A DNA stretch of 64,000 nucleotides from Mycobacterium colombiense (GCF_001672755.1 NZ_LZKI01000115.1:124001-188000); one strand, 5' to 3'. Shown: positions 8,911 to 18,732, counted from the first letter of the stretch. The notes: generated by a model not told the origin, from the sequence alone. Translations and numbers: made by a program.

Positions 8911-10524
8911 ATGGTGATCCAGGATCGTGAACATGCCGATGCCGGGCAGCCCTCGGCTTGGGCACCCCTTCGCGACCGCGTGTACCGCAGCCTGTTCATC
9001 GCACAGCTGGCCTCCAATGTCGGCACTTGGATGCAAAGTGTTGCGGCCCAATGGTTCTTGGTGGAAAAGCACAGCAGCGATGTCATCGTGGCACTGGTCC
9101 AGACCGCGAGCCTCGGACCGACACTGGTACTAGGCCTATTCGCCGGCGTGCTGGCCGATCTGTTCGACCGGCGGCGGCTGCTGTTTGTGCTGCAGTCGTA
9201 TGCGGTGCTGGTCGCCCTGGCGTTGGCGGTCCTGACCTATTTGGGCCGGATGACCCCGGCGTCGCTGCTGATGTTCACCGTGGCGATCGGCTGCGCGTCC
9301 GCATTGGCCGGGCCGGCCTGGCAGGCGATCCAGCCCGAGGTGGTCCCGCGCGAACAGATACCCGCTGCCTCGACTCTGGGCAGCGTCGCAGGCAATGCCG
9401 CCCGAGCGATCGGACCGGCTGTCGGTGGAGTCGTGGTCGCCTTGTCCGGACCCGCGGCCGCCTTCGCGATCAACGCGGTGTCGTTTGCGGGAATCATCGT
9501 CGCCCTTGCGGGGTGGAAACGCTCGAAACAACTGGCCCCGCTGGAAAGAGAGCATTTCGGCCACGCCATCCTCACCGGCCTGCTCTATGTCAACAACAGC
9601 CCCATCTTCCGCAGGATCCTCTTGCGCGCAGTGCTTTTCCTGTTCCCGGCGTCGGCCGTGCTGGCTCTGTTGCCGGTGGCCGCGGCACACCGATGGCACC
9701 TGGGCGCCAGCGGTTACGGGGTGGCGCTGGCGGCGATCGGCTTGGGAGCCGTGCTTTCCGTGGCGTTCGCCGCGCGGTTACGCCAAAAGGTTTCCGATAA
9801 CATCCTGCTCGCCGGGTCCGCTGCCGTGTACGGGCTAGCGCCGCTGGCGGTGGCCTGGCTGCCGTTCGCGGCGGCGACGCCGATTCTGGTGCTCTCCGGC
9901 ATGTCGTGGCTGATCACCCTGACAACGTTGAACGCCGCGGCGCAGCTCTCGTTGCCGCGCTGGGTTCGTGCCCGCGGCCTGGCGGTGTATCTGCTCGTCG
10001 CGACGGGATCTCAGGCGATCGGCTCCTACGTCTGGGGTGCGGTCGCCACGCGGGCGGGATTACACATTGCGCTGATCGGATCGGCCATTGCGCTCGGCGT
10101 AGTCGCCTTGAGCATTTTCGTCCTTCCGTTGCTGCCCTGCACCGGGACCCTGAGCGTCGACGTTTCCACCGCCTGGCCGTCGCCCACGCTCGTGTTCGAA
10201 CCATGTCCCGCAGACGGCCCGGTGCTGGTCACGGTTCGCTACCAGGTTCCGCCCGCGAACCTCGATGACTTCACCGACGCGATGCGCGCGGTCAGACGGT
10301 CACGACTGCGCACGGGCGGACACAGTTGGCGGCTGTATCACAGCGTCGGACAGGCCGATACGTTCCTCGAAAGATTCACGGTGCCGTCCTGGACCGAATT
10401 CGAGCGCCAGCGCACCGAGCGTTGGCTGGAACACGACACCGATGGCTTCACCAAGGCGCTGGGTTATACCGTCGACCGCACCCGACAGCACGAGTACTTC
10501 CTCGCGCTGCGCCTGCGCCGATGA
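8911..10524 (+). CDS. EntS-type MFS exporter with C-terminal monooxygenase-like (ABM) domain
   Basis: About 537 residues. Residues about 20-420 form an MFS_3/EntS-like transporter with 12 hydrophobic segments; the start region reads VYRSLFIAQLASNVGTWMQ and the intracellular loop is LADLFDRRRLL. Residues about 440-535 form a soluble antibiotic-biosynthesis-monooxygenase-like domain (LVTVRYQVPPANLDDF through HEYFLALRLRR). This architecture is known in the 'transmembrane secretion effector' family (PF05977). Small-molecule or siderophore export is plausible but not shown. The start is uncertain; ATG 8911 gives MVIQDREHADAG. Confidence 0.85.
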   Translation: MVIQDREHADAGQPSAWAPLRDRVYRSLFIAQLASNVGTWMQSVAAQWFLVEKHSSDVIVALVQTASLGPTLVLGLFAGVLADLFDRRRLLFVLQSYAVLVALALAVLTYLGRMTPASLLMFTVAIGCASALAGPAWQAIQPEVVPREQIPAASTLGSVAGNAARAIGPAVGGVVVALSGPAAAFAINAVSFAGIIVALAGWKRSKQLAPLEREHFGHAILTGLLYVNNSPIFRRILLRAVLFLFPASAVLALLPVAAAHRWHLGASGYGVALAAIGLGAVLSVAFAARLRQKVSDNILLAGSAAVYGLAPLAVAWLPFAAATPILVLSGMSWLITLTTLNAAAQLSLPRWVRARGLAVYLLVATGSQAIGSYVWGAVATRAGLHIALIGSAIALGVVALSIFVLPLLPCTGTLSVDVSTAWPSPTLVFEPCPADGPVLVTVRYQVPPANLDDFTDAMRAVRRSRLRTGGHSWRLYHSVGQADTFLERFTVPSWTEFERQRTERWLEHDTDGFTKALGYTVDRTRQHEYFLALRLRR

Positions 10525-10527
10525 AGC

Positions 10528-10832
10528 TTTGAGCGGTGCTGCGGAGCCGACGAACCGGTTGACATAACGCGGAAACCATTGGTGGCAGGCGATTTAACCA
10601 CCGTATGCCGACTGCGCGGCGCCCCTCTTTGGCATTACTCAAGCCGCGATGCGAATGCGGGGCATTTCGCGCCCCGGCTCCGATGAGAGATTCGGCAAGC
10701 CATGCTGTACAGTTCTCGACGACCGGCTACGGAACTTGAGTTCCGTCTATCTTCCGGGGGTTCGCAGGGGCGTTTGGGCGAGGATGCCCCGCCGCTGCCA
10801 CGGCCGCGCGACGAGTGAGAGGGAGGCAACGG
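10528..10832. other. intergenic region upstream of mmpS
   Basis: About 300 bp without a gene. It holds a perfect palindrome at 10729-10746 (listed separately). A GGGGC/GCCCC hairpin lies near 10655-10675, downstream of the MFS gene. A purine-rich ribosome site (GAGGGAGGC) sits just before the mmpS ATG. No other structure was noticed. Confidence 0.5.
10729..10746. promoter_or_regulatory. perfect palindrome, candidate operator upstream of mmpS-mmpL
   Basis: Seven-base arms ACGGAAC and GTTCCGT flank TTGA, giving an 18-bp perfect inverted repeat with dyad symmetry. It lies 87 bp before the mmpS start, where a repressor of mmpS-mmpL would be expected to bind. It is different in sequence from the repeat before the downstream tetR gene. 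Confidence 0.45.
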
Positions 10833-11270
10833 ATGCTCGGCATTGCGCGCAGAGCATGGATTCCCCTGCTCCTCGTCGTCGTGATCGCTGTCGGTGCCTA
10901 CGCGGTGATCCGCATCCGTGACACGTTCGGCACCCACGGCGGCGTCACGAGCGGCGAAGGCGGTGGCGACAACACGAAACCGTTTCACCCCAAGCACATC
11001 ACGTATGAGATAACCGGTTCACCAAGCGGTACGGTGAACGCCAATTACCTCGACGAGAACGGTCAGCCCCACCTCGTCGAAGCAGCCCCGTTACCGTGGT
11101 CGTTCACCATCGTGACCACGCTGCCGTCGATGTCGGCCAATATCGTTGCTCAGGCCAGCACCGAGGTACACGCGCTTCGGTGTCGTGTGATCGTCGATGA
11201 CCAGGTTCGTGACGACCGCAAAACCAGTGACTACCAACCGTTCATCTACTGCTTGGTGAAATCCGTATGA
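10833..11270 (+). CDS. MmpS-family accessory membrane protein
   Basis: A 145-residue protein with one N-terminal membrane helix ([17 protein letters not shown]) and a periplasmic MmpS domain. Typical features are [26 protein letters not shown] and a Cys pair near the C-terminus (ALRCRV, FIYCLV). MmpS proteins assist the partner MmpL in exporting lipids or siderophores. ATG 10833 has a GGGAGG ribosome site. The stop overlaps the mmpL start by four bases (ATGA), so the two are translationally coupled. Confidence 0.92.
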   Translation: MLGIARRAWIPLLLVVVIAVGAYAVIRIRDTFGTHGGVTSGEGGGDNTKPFHPKHITYEITGSPSGTVNANYLDENGQPHLVEAAPLPWSFTIVTTLPSMSANIVAQASTEVHALRCRVIVDDQVRDDRKTSDYQPFIYCLVKSV

Positions 11271-14143
11271 GCAACCCGCAGCTGCAGCCCCGGCTCCCCA
11301 GGATCCCTCGGCTGCTTCGTGGCCTGTCGTTACCGATCACATTGGGCTGGTTGTTCATCGCCGTCGCCCTGGGCGTGCTGTCGCCGTCTCTGGACGACGT
11401 GGCGGCCCAGCACTCGGTGCCGATGACCCCGCGGGATGCACCGGCGTTCAAGTCGATGATGCACATCGGTGAGAAGTTCAAGGAGTTCAATACCGACTCC
11501 ACGGCGATGGTGGTCCTGGAAGGTCAAGACAAACTCGGCGACAGCGCGCATGACTTCTACAACCGCATCGTCAGCAAGTTGAAGGACGATCGCGCGCACG
11601 TGCAGAATGTCCAGGACTTCTGGGGCGACCCGCTGACCGCGGCCGGCTCGCAAAGCCCGGACGGCAAGGCGGCCTATGTGCAGGTCTTCCTCAATGGTGC
11701 GCAAGGTACGACTCCCAGCCACGAGTCGGTCGCCGCCGTCCGCAAGATCGTCACCGACACGCCCGCGCCACCGGGAGTCAAGGCTTACGTGGCCGGTAAC
11801 ACGGTGCTCAACGCCGATACCAGCATCGTCGGCCATAAAAGCATGGCGACGATGGCACTGGTATCCATCGTCGTCATCTTCGTGATGCTGCTGGTGGTGT
11901 ATCGGTCGATCGTCACAACCATCCTTTGCCTGGTGGTGATCGGCATCGAACTCTTTGCGGCGCAGGGCGTTACCGCGACCGCGGGCAATCTCAACATCAT
12001 CGGCCTCACGCCGTATGCGGTCAGCATGGTCACCATGCTCAGCATCGCTGCGGGAACCGACTATGTCATCTTCCTGCTGGGCCGCTATCACGAGGCGCGC
12101 TCGATCGGCCAGAGCCGCGAGGAGGCGTTTTACACGGCCTACCATGGCGTGTCGCATGTCATCCTGGGCTCGGGCCTGACCATCGCGGGTGCCTGCCTGT
12201 GTCTGACGGCCGCGCGGCTGCCGTATTTCCAGACCATGGGATTGCCGTGTGCCATCGCGCTGCTGGTGATCGTCTTCGCGGCACTGACGCTGGCGCCGGC
12301 GGTACTTGCGGTCGGGTCGCGCTTCGGTTTGTTCGATCCCAAACGCGCTGTCGACGTCCGTGGTTGGCGCAAAGTGGGTACCGCAGTGGTGCGCTGGCCC
12401 AAGCCGATCATCGTCGTCACCGCCGCTGTCGCGGTCATCGGATTCATCAGCCTGTTGACGTATGTGCCCAACTACGACGACCAGAAGTTCACGCCCAAAG
12501 ATATGCCCGCCAACGTCGCGATGACAGCGGCCGAACGGCACTTCTCCCAAGCCCGCATGAATCCCGAACTGCTGATGGTGGAAGCAGATCATGACCTACG
12601 CGACCCGGCGGACATGCTCGTCATCGACCGAATCGCCAAGAGCGTCTTCCACCTTCGCGGTATCGAACGCGTACAGACGATCACCAGGCCGCTTGGTGCG
12701 CCGATCGAACACAGCTCGATTCCGTTCCAGATCGCGATGCAGAACTCCGGCACACTGCAGACGGCGAAGTTCATGAACGACACGATGGCCAACATGCTCG
12801 AGCAGGCAGACGAGCTGGATAAAACGATCGCCGTCATGGAGCACATGTACGGCGTGATGAAAGAACTCACGGCGACGACACACAGCATGGTCGGCAGGAC
12901 GCACGAGATGGTCGACACCACCAACGAATTGCGCGATCACATAGCCGATTTCGATGATTTCTTCCGGCCCATCAGAAGCTACTTCTATTGGGAAAAGCAC
13001 TGCTTCGATATCCCCGTGTGTTGGTCGATGCGTTCTCTCTTCGATGCGCTCGACGGCATCGACGAGCTCTCCGACCAGATATCGGGGCTCACCATCGATC
13101 TCGACCATATGGATCGCCTGATGCCGCAGCTGCTGGCCGACTTCCCGAAGACCATCGACTCGATGAAGACGATGCGTAACTTCATGCTGTCGACCCATAG
13201 CACGATGGCCGGCATCCAGGCCCACCAGCAGGAGGGTGCCGAAGGCTCGACGCTGATGGGACAGTACTTCGACGAAGCCAAGAACGACGACTCGTTCTAC
13301 CTGCCGCCGGAAGTCTTCAAAAACCCCGACTTCGAACGCGGCCTGAAGATGTTCGTGTCGCCCGACGGCACCGCCGTGCGGTTCATCATCACCCACCAGG
13401 GCGACCCCGCTTCGTTCGAGGGAATCAAGCACGTCGCCGGCGTCAAGGACGCGGTCGCCGACGCCATCAAGGGAACTCCGCTGGAGAGCTCGAAGGTGTA
13501 TCTGGCCGGGACCGCCTCGATGTACAGCGACATGCAGGAAGGCGTCATCATCGACCTACTGGTCGCCGGCATCTCCTGCCTGATCTTGATCTTCGGGATC
13601 ATGTTGATCATCACCCGCAGTGTCGTCGCCGCGTTGGTCATCGTCGGCACGGTGGCCGCATCCCTGGGCACCGCCTGCGGCTTGTCCGTACTGATGTGGC
13701 AAGACCTCATCGGGCTCGGCGTGCAATGGATCGTGCTGCCCCTGTCGATCGTCATCCTGCTGGCCGTGGGATCGGACTACAACCTGCTGCTGGTCTCCCG
13801 ACTCAAGGAGGAGATCCCCGCCGGGCTCAACACCGGCATCATCCGCGGCATGGGAGCCTCCGGCCGGGTCGTCACCGCCGCCGGGCTGGTGTTCGCTTTC
13901 ACCATGGCGTCGATGATCGTCAGCGAGCTGCGCGTGATTGGACAACTCGGCACCACAATCGGCTTGGGCCTGCTGGTCGACACCTTGATCGTGCGCTCCT
14001 TCATGACCCCGTCGATCGCGGCTGCACTCGGGCACTGGTTCTGGTGGCCGATCAACACCATCCGGATGACCAGGCAGAAAAATCGAGAACATCGCGACGA
14101 CGATGCGCACACCGCACCGATCCCACAGCTGACGGCAAGGTGA
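11267..14143 (+). CDS. MmpL-family RND transporter
   Basis: A 958-residue RND transporter with two six-helix halves. The proton-relay Asp-Tyr pairs are visible in helix 4 ([15 protein letters not shown], Asp265) and helix 10 ([15 protein letters not shown], Asp837). The long second periplasmic loop contains a heptad-rich coiled coil (about residues 490-670) with a Cys pair at 579 and 585 (HCFDIPVCW). These are the features of the MmpL4/MmpL5 class, which export mycobactin-type siderophores, drugs or lipids together with MmpS. Substrate is unassigned. A TetR gene follows after 62 bp. Confidence 0.93.
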   Translation: MSNPQLQPRLPRIPRLLRGLSLPITLGWLFIAVALGVLSPSLDDVAAQHSVPMTPRDAPAFKSMMHIGEKFKEFNTDSTAMVVLEGQDKLGDSAHDFYNRIVSKLKDDRAHVQNVQDFWGDPLTAAGSQSPDGKAAYVQVFLNGAQGTTPSHESVAAVRKIVTDTPAPPGVKAYVAGNTVLNADTSIVGHKSMATMALVSIVVIFVMLLVVYRSIVTTILCLVVIGIELFAAQGVTATAGNLNIIGLTPYAVSMVTMLSIAAGTDYVIFLLGRYHEARSIGQSREEAFYTAYHGVSHVILGSGLTIAGACLCLTAARLPYFQTMGLPCAIALLVIVFAALTLAPAVLAVGSRFGLFDPKRAVDVRGWRKVGTAVVRWPKPIIVVTAAVAVIGFISLLTYVPNYDDQKFTPKDMPANVAMTAAERHFSQARMNPELLMVEADHDLRDPADMLVIDRIAKSVFHLRGIERVQTITRPLGAPIEHSSIPFQIAMQNSGTLQTAKFMNDTMANMLEQADELDKTIAVMEHMYGVMKELTATTHSMVGRTHEMVDTTNELRDHIADFDDFFRPIRSYFYWEKHCFDIPVCWSMRSLFDALDGIDELSDQISGLTIDLDHMDRLMPQLLADFPKTIDSMKTMRNFMLSTHSTMAGIQAHQQEGAEGSTLMGQYFDEAKNDDSFYLPPEVFKNPDFERGLKMFVSPDGTAVRFIITHQGDPASFEGIKHVAGVKDAVADAIKGTPLESSKVYLAGTASMYSDMQEGVIIDLLVAGISCLILIFGIMLIITRSVVAALVIVGTVAASLGTACGLSVLMWQDLIGLGVQWIVLPLSIVILLAVGSDYNLLLVSRLKEEIPAGLNTGIIRGMGASGRVVTAAGLVFAFTMASMIVSELRVIGQLGTTIGLGLLVDTLIVRSFMTPSIAAALGHWFWWPINTIRMTRQKNREHRDDDAHTAPIPQLTAR

Positions 14144-14168
14144 AACACGCCGGCGGGTCTGCCAAGCT

Positions 14169-14193
14169 GTCGACAACGACATCGTTAGTTGAC
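14169..14193. promoter_or_regulatory. imperfect inverted repeat, candidate TetR operator
   Basis: The left arm GTCGACAACGA and right arm TCGTTAGTTGAC form an inverted repeat (right arm complement GTCAACTAACGA) around CA. The match is imperfect, with one inserted base and one mismatch. It lies 13 bp upstream of the tetR ATG and 25 bp after the mmpL stop, the expected place for autorepression. Confidence 0.55.
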
Positions 14194-14205
14194 AGACCAG
14201 GACCC

Positions 14206-14841
14206 ATGGCAGAACTTGAATCGAAACTTCGCCAGCGCACCGAGGGGCGCCTGGATCGATCCCGCGATCCTGCGATCCTTGACGCCGCTTTGGCGGCGCT
14301 GTCCGAGCACGGGTATGACGCGGCGAACATGAACGACATCGCGGCACAGGCCGGCGTCGGCAAGGCCGCAATCTATCGGCGGTGGTCATCGAAAGCCGCG
14401 TTGATGACGGACGCCCTCATTTACTGGCGGCCTGACCTGCTCAAGGACGACGCCCCCGACACCGGCAGTCTGGCCGGCGACCTCGACGCCGTCGTCAGGC
14501 GCGCCAAGCGCAGTGACAATTCCCTGATCACCAATGACCTTGTGCTGCGAGTTGCCTTGGAGGCCGCGCACGATCCCGACCTCGCCACCGCGCTCAACGA
14601 CCTGATCCTGTTCAAGGGCACACGCGTGCTGTCGGCCGTGTTGGCCCGAGCCGCAGACCGCGGCGAAATCTCAGCCACCCGGGACTGGTCGTTGGTCGCC
14701 GACGTCCTGACCGCAATGGGTCTGTTACGCGTTATCAGCGGAAAGAGCGTCGACGCGAAATTCATCCGGCAGGTGATCGATACGCTGATTCTCCCCGCGG
14801 TGCAGACCCCAGACGGCGGGCGCGACGTCAGCAAGCGGTGA
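14206..14841 (+). CDS. TetR-family transcriptional regulator
   Basis: A 211-residue protein. The N-terminal helix-turn-helix is typical of TetR: ILDAALAALSEHGYDAANM, then IAAQAGVGKAAIYRRW and SSKAALMTDAL (about residues 20-70). The ligand-binding domain includes a TetR_C-type segment (DLVLRVALEAAHDPDLATAL). ATG at 14206 is chosen because the DNA-binding domain follows directly. It lies 62 bp after mmpL on the same strand. The inverted repeat at its promoter suggests it controls itself; control of mmpS-mmpL is an inference from position. Confidence 0.88.
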   Translation: MAELESKLRQRTEGRLDRSRDPAILDAALAALSEHGYDAANMNDIAAQAGVGKAAIYRRWSSKAALMTDALIYWRPDLLKDDAPDTGSLAGDLDAVVRRAKRSDNSLITNDLVLRVALEAAHDPDLATALNDLILFKGTRVLSAVLARAADRGEISATRDWSLVADVLTAMGLLRVISGKSVDAKFIRQVIDTLILPAVQTPDGGRDVSKR

Positions 14842-14868
14842 AATCGGTTCGACGCCGGACTGCCCGGA

Positions 14869-15720
14869 TCAGGTTGCGGCGGCTAGTAAGTCGCGCACCG
14901 CGCTGTCGACGGTGCCCAGTAGGTCGGGGTCGATGCCGGTACGACCGCGGACCAGTATCGAGGCGCTGTTGGCAGACGGCAGCCCCTCGGTCGGGCCGAG
15001 GCCGTCCGGGAACTTGCCGATCATCGGCAGCAGTGCCACGCCGAGCCCCGACCGCACCGCCGCGTAGAGGCCGGACAAATCGCTACACTCGGCGGTGATC
15101 TCGTACTCGATTTGGTGGGTTTCCAGAATTGCGAAGGCCGGCTCGCGCAATGTGCACGGCTCGGCGAAGATCACCAGCGGCAGCGGCTCGCGCGGGGAGA
15201 TCGTCAGCGTGCGCGCTGAAACCCATTGCAACCGCACCAATCCCGACGCGTTAGCGCGGTCCAGACCCGCCCCGTCCAGCATGACGGCCAGATCTACCGA
15301 ACCTCGATCGATCGAGTCGGCCAGCGAGACATTCCGGTCCAGCCGGAAACGCACCCGCAGGTCGGGGAGTCGCTCTCGCAACACCCGGGACAGGCCGGCC
15401 AGCATCACATCGGCGCCGTGTTCGGTGGCGCCGATGGTCAGAACCTTGTGTTCGGCGGCGCCCAGGTCGTCGAGCGCGGTGTCGTGCGCGGCCAATATCG
15501 TGCGGGCATGTCGCAGTGTCTTGTGGCCGACATCGGTGAAAACGATCCCGCGTCCCGAGCGTTGCACTATCGGTTCGCCGATGACGGCTTCGATCCGGCG
15601 CAGATGCTGGCTGACTGCGGATTGGCTCAAGTGTAGAGCGGCGGCGGCACGGTGGAAACCGCCGCAGTCGGCGACGGCGACAAGGCTGCGCAGCGGCGCG
15701 ATATCGAGCACCTGGGCCAT
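14869..15720 (-). CDS. LysR-family transcriptional regulator
   Basis: A 283-residue LysR protein. The winged HTH occupies residues about 6-65 (LRSLVAVADCGGFHRAAAAL, LSQSAVSQHLRRIE). A periplasmic-binding-protein-like effector domain follows (about 90-280). It is divergently transcribed from an EamA transporter gene, the usual arrangement in which LysR controls its neighbour. It converges on tetR with about 27 bp between stops. Confidence 0.9.
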   Translation of the reverse strand: MAQVLDIAPLRSLVAVADCGGFHRAAAALHLSQSAVSQHLRRIEAVIGEPIVQRSGRGIVFTDVGHKTLRHARTILAAHDTALDDLGAAEHKVLTIGATEHGADVMLAGLSRVLRERLPDLRVRFRLDRNVSLADSIDRGSVDLAVMLDGAGLDRANASGLVRLQWVSARTLTISPREPLPLVIFAEPCTLREPAFAILETHQIEYEITAECSDLSGLYAAVRSGLGVALLPMIGKFPDGLGPTEGLPSANSASILVRGRTGIDPDLLGTVDSAVRDLLAAAT

Positions 15721-15730
15721 AGCAGCACTG

Positions 15731-15779
15731 TAATCCGATCAGGGCGTCTAATCAATCATCCTCATTATTACCCGGATTA
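15731..15779. promoter_or_regulatory. LysR/EamA divergent promoter with inverted repeat
   Basis: An AT-rich patch between the divergent LysR and EamA genes. A perfect 7-bp inverted repeat, TAATCCG (15731-15737) and CGGATTA (15773-15779), brackets it. A further TAATC lies at 15749. Such half-sites near a LysR start are candidate recognition and activation sites for LysR. Confidence 0.4.
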
Positions 15780-15874
15780 TCGCCCCTGGTAACACGACCG
15801 ATAAGGCTATGCGTTCAATCGTGATCGCCAATAATCGTTGGACTGCGTCGGTCGATCACGCGAACATGGGTGCC

Positions 15875-16813
15875 ATGTCTTTGCCGCGCATGCCTGCGAC
15901 CACCGCCTCGGCGGTGACGTTCTTTTACGCGCTGGGATATCCCATTGGCACGCTGGCGGTAACGGCGATGACGCCGATGGCCGCCCTGGTGCTGCGGTTC
16001 AGTTTGGCCGCAATGATTCTGGCGATCTGGTCGCTGCTGGGCAGGGCCCGCTGGCCGCGGGGAGCGCAATTCGGCCACGTCCTGGTCACCGGCCTGCTGA
16101 TCCAGGGCGTGCAATTCTGCTGCCTGTACGAGGCCGTTCAGCTCGGCGCGCCGGCGGTGCTGTGCGCGGTGGTGATCGCAATGAATCCGGTGGCCACCGC
16201 GATCCTGGCGGCGATGTTCCTTCGGGAACCGCTCGGTCCGTTGCGCGTGATTGCGCTGGTGCTCGGCGTCGTGGCGGTGCTGGCCGCCTGCTCGCACCGC
16301 CTGATGAGCACCCGCGGCGCCGACCCGGTCATCGTGTTGCTTGTCGTTGGGCTGCTTGGCCTTTCGGTGGGCGGTGTTTATCAACAGCGATTCTGCACCG
16401 GTGTCGACTTCCGGGTGATGAGTGCCATGCAGAATGCCGTTGGGTTGATCCCCGCGTCGGCGCTCGCGATGGTCACGCCGTTTGCCGTGCACGATGGCCT
16501 CAAGGCGGTGATCGCGGTCAGCTGCATGGTGTTGTTGAACGCCACGCTGGCGGTGAGTCTCTACGTGCGTGCTATCAACGCCCACGGCGCGACGGCGGTC
16601 GCGATGCTGTTCGCCGTCATCCCCGCGGTGGCCGGCGTGCTGTCGTGGATCATCCTGGGCCAACGTCCCGATGAGGGCATTGCTGTCGGGCTGGTGCTGG
16701 GCGGACTCGCCTGCTGGATCAACACCCGGGCATCCGGCCGGCGCCGAGCAGCGAGCGCGAGCACGCCCCCCGCCACGCTGCCGCAGGTCGAACTGCAGGA
16801 CGCACCGCACTGA
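15875..16813 (+). CDS. EamA/DMT-family transporter
   Basis: About 312 residues with ten hydrophobic helices in two EamA repeats. Repeat 1 starts ASAVTFFYALGYPIGTLAV and repeat 2 ends VAMLFAVIPAVAGVLSWIILG. A polar Pro/Ala-rich tail follows. Drug/metabolite exporters of this family move amino acids or small metabolites; the substrate is unknown. Start uncertain: ATG 15875 (MSLPRMPAT) is favoured, with in-frame ATGs upstream at 15866 and 15809. Likely regulated by the divergent LysR protein. Confidence 0.87.
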   Translation: MSLPRMPATTASAVTFFYALGYPIGTLAVTAMTPMAALVLRFSLAAMILAIWSLLGRARWPRGAQFGHVLVTGLLIQGVQFCCLYEAVQLGAPAVLCAVVIAMNPVATAILAAMFLREPLGPLRVIALVLGVVAVLAACSHRLMSTRGADPVIVLLVVGLLGLSVGGVYQQRFCTGVDFRVMSAMQNAVGLIPASALAMVTPFAVHDGLKAVIAVSCMVLLNATLAVSLYVRAINAHGATAVAMLFAVIPAVAGVLSWIILGQRPDEGIAVGLVLGGLACWINTRASGRRRAASASTPPATLPQVELQDAPH

Positions 16814-16923
16814 GATCCCGCCCGCCTGCTGCCGCGAGGCCCCGTCAATAGGCGTGTCCACCATCCGCCCATCCGCCGCAGTCGATCTGTGACAATGCAC
16901 CCTGCGGAACATTCAACGGAGGC

Positions 16924-17652
16924 ATGGTGGACTCGGACAGCGGGCGGCGTATCGGATCACGGTGGGTAGCGGAGACGGTGGCGGTACTTGCGACGGCGGT
17001 CGCATTCACCGGCCCTGCGGTGGCCCGCGCTGACGTGCAACTGTGCAATCCGGCGAGTGTAGATGCGAATCAAATGTGCCATTTCGATGCCTCGGGCCCA
17101 CTCTCGGACATCAGCATGGTGTTTCCGGCCAATTACCCCGATGAGCAGGCGATGATCGGCTATCTGACCAAGGTCAACGACGATTTCGGCAACGCTCGCG
17201 GGCCGTTGAATACGTTGAAATCGCCTACCGCGCTGAAGGTTACCGGCACGCGATACAGCTCAGGTCCGCAAGCGACGGGTACCCAGTCCGTGGTGACCGA
17301 GGTCTATCAAAACCTCGGCGCCGCTCACCCTCTGGTCTGGTACAAGTCCTTCAACTACAACCTGGCCAATCAGCAGCCGATCACCTTCGATTCCTTGTTC
17401 CAGCCGGGAACCCAACCGCTGCAGGCCATCTTGCCGATCGTGCAGAAGACCCTCGCCGACCGCTACCGGGCGGCCGTATCGATACCGCCGGCCACCGGAC
17501 TCGAGCCGGCGAACTACCAGAGTTTCGCGATCACCAACGACGCGATCGTGTTCTTCTTCGACCAAAACGCGCTGCAGCCGGCGATGGAGGCCACCCGAGT
17601 ATCGGTGCCGCGCAGCACGATCGCCTCGATGATCAGTCCCGGCATCGCGTAA
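16924..17652 (+). CDS. secreted MPT64-like protein (DUF3298/RsiV-type)
   Basis: A 242-residue exported protein. Residues 1-36 form a Sec signal peptide (VAETVAVLATAVAFTGPAVA-RAD). The body aligns with the M. tuberculosis antigen MPT64 (Rv1980c). Shared landmarks are an early LCNP/MCHF Cys pair, VVTEVYQNLGAAHPLVWYKS, PITFDSLFQPGTQPL, PANYQSFAITNDAIVFFF and VPRSTIASMI. MPT64 is a secreted antigen with no agreed biochemical function. A ribosome site, ACGGAGG, precedes the ATG. It lies left of the mce locus; a second family member lies on the right. Confidence 0.9.
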   Translation: MVDSDSGRRIGSRWVAETVAVLATAVAFTGPAVARADVQLCNPASVDANQMCHFDASGPLSDISMVFPANYPDEQAMIGYLTKVNDDFGNARGPLNTLKSPTALKVTGTRYSSGPQATGTQSVVTEVYQNLGAAHPLVWYKSFNYNLANQQPITFDSLFQPGTQPLQAILPIVQKTLADRYRAAVSIPPATGLEPANYQSFAITNDAIVFFFDQNALQPAMEATRVSVPRSTIASMISPGIA

Positions 17653-17687
17653 TCGGCCGCCATAGTGGTGCAACTGCGGGAGGCTTC

Positions 17688-18125
17688 ATGACCAGTGGCG
17701 ACCAGCGAGCCGATGAACAAGCCATTCGTGCCCTTATCGATGAGCAGGTAAAAGGTTGGGCCGCAGGTGATCCAGCGGCCTACACCAGCGTCTTCACCGC
17801 CGACGCCGACTACATCACCTTTCTGGGCAGCCGTTATACGGGGCGTGACGCGATCGCGGCATCGTATGTTCGGCTGTTCCGAAGGCTGCTCAAGGGAACA
17901 CGGCTGCTCGTAGACATCATCGAGGTCCGATTTCTCACCCCCGACGTCGCGCTGGTCCATGCGAACGCGGCGGTGGTCAAAGGGGCGCGACGGCGTAATC
18001 GGCGCACCGCCCGCGTGAACACCAGTGTCGCCGTTCGGGCAGACGGCCGCTGGCAGCTCGCCTCTTCGCAGAACACCACATACCGGCGGGTCGCTGAAGC
18101 ACTGATGGCTAAATTGTTTTCCTGA
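17688..18125 (+). CDS. SnoaL-like/DUF4440 protein (SgcJ/EcaC family)
   Basis: A 145-residue single-domain protein of the NTF2-like fold: IRALIDEQVKGWAAGDPAAY, FTADADYITFLGSRYTGRDAI, and ending VRADGRWQLASSQNTTY. Family members bind small hydrophobic ligands or act as cyclases or isomerases; no catalytic residue can be assigned. It starts 35 bp after the MPT64-like gene with GGGAGG upstream, so the two may be co-transcribed. Confidence 0.82.
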   Translation: MTSGDQRADEQAIRALIDEQVKGWAAGDPAAYTSVFTADADYITFLGSRYTGRDAIAASYVRLFRRLLKGTRLLVDIIEVRFLTPDVALVHANAAVVKGARRRNRRTARVNTSVAVRADGRWQLASSQNTTYRRVAEALMAKLFS

Positions 18126-18155
18126 CCGTTGCCGCCCGACTAGCGTTGTGTGGTC

Positions 18156-18731
18156 ATGAGAGTGCGAATGGCGACACCGCAGGATGCCGATGCGGTGGCG
18201 GAAATCTACCTGCCCTATGTGCGCGACACGGCGATTTCCTTCGAGGCGTCGCCCCCAGATGCCGAAGAGATGCGGTCGAGGATCACCACAACGCTCGCGC
18301 ATTTACCCTGGCTCGTCGTTACCGATGACGAGCGCGTCAACGGGTTTGCGTATGCGAGCCCGCATCGGGCGCGCGAGGCCTACCGATGGTCTGTCGATGT
18401 GTCGCTGTACCTGGACGAGTCGATTCACCGCCGCGGGCACGGACGCAGGCTCTACGCGGCGCTGGTCAATGTGCTTGTCGCGCAGGGCTACATCAACGCC
18501 TACGCGGGCATCGCGCTACCCAATCCCGCCAGCGTAGGGCTGCACGAAGCGCTGGGCTTCACACCGGTAGGCGTCTTTTCCGGCGTGGGCTTCAAGCACG
18601 GAACATGGTGGGATGTCGGCTGGTGGCATCGCCGGCTGGTCGACCCGCCCCCGGCCCCGGCCGACCCGCTGCCCTGGTCCCGACTGTCCGATCAGGCCCT
18701 CGGCGCCGCGCTCGCGGCAGACACCCGATAG
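18156..18731 (+). CDS. GNAT acetyltransferase, phosphinothricin-acetyltransferase type
   Basis: A 191-residue GNAT protein. It follows the PAT/Bar pattern: MRVRMATPQDADAVAEIYLP, SFEASPPDAEEM, VSLYLDESIHRRGHGRRLY (the acetyl-CoA-binding segment) and LHEALGFTPVGVFSGVGFK. Acetyl-CoA-dependent N-acetylation of an amino-acid-like substrate is expected. Whether it acts on phosphinothricin is unknown. It ends just before a strong hairpin. Confidence 0.87.
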   Translation: MRVRMATPQDADAVAEIYLPYVRDTAISFEASPPDAEEMRSRITTTLAHLPWLVVTDDERVNGFAYASPHRAREAYRWSVDVSLYLDESIHRRGHGRRLYAALVNVLVAQGYINAYAGIALPNPASVGLHEALGFTPVGVFSGVGFKHGTWWDVGWWHRRLVDPPPAPADPLPWSRLSDQALGAALAADTR

Positions 18732-18732
18732 C

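Noticed and set aside
8762..8965. A 67-codon minus-strand frame between the UBP and MFS genes
   Set aside because: No ribosome site or recognisable motif; it overlaps the start region of the MFS gene.
15765..15800. SigF-like GGGTAA on the minus strand before LysR
   Set aside because: The -35 half (GTTACC, 14-bp spacing) is poor and the sequence lies inside the LysR-site region; a SigF promoter could not be supported.
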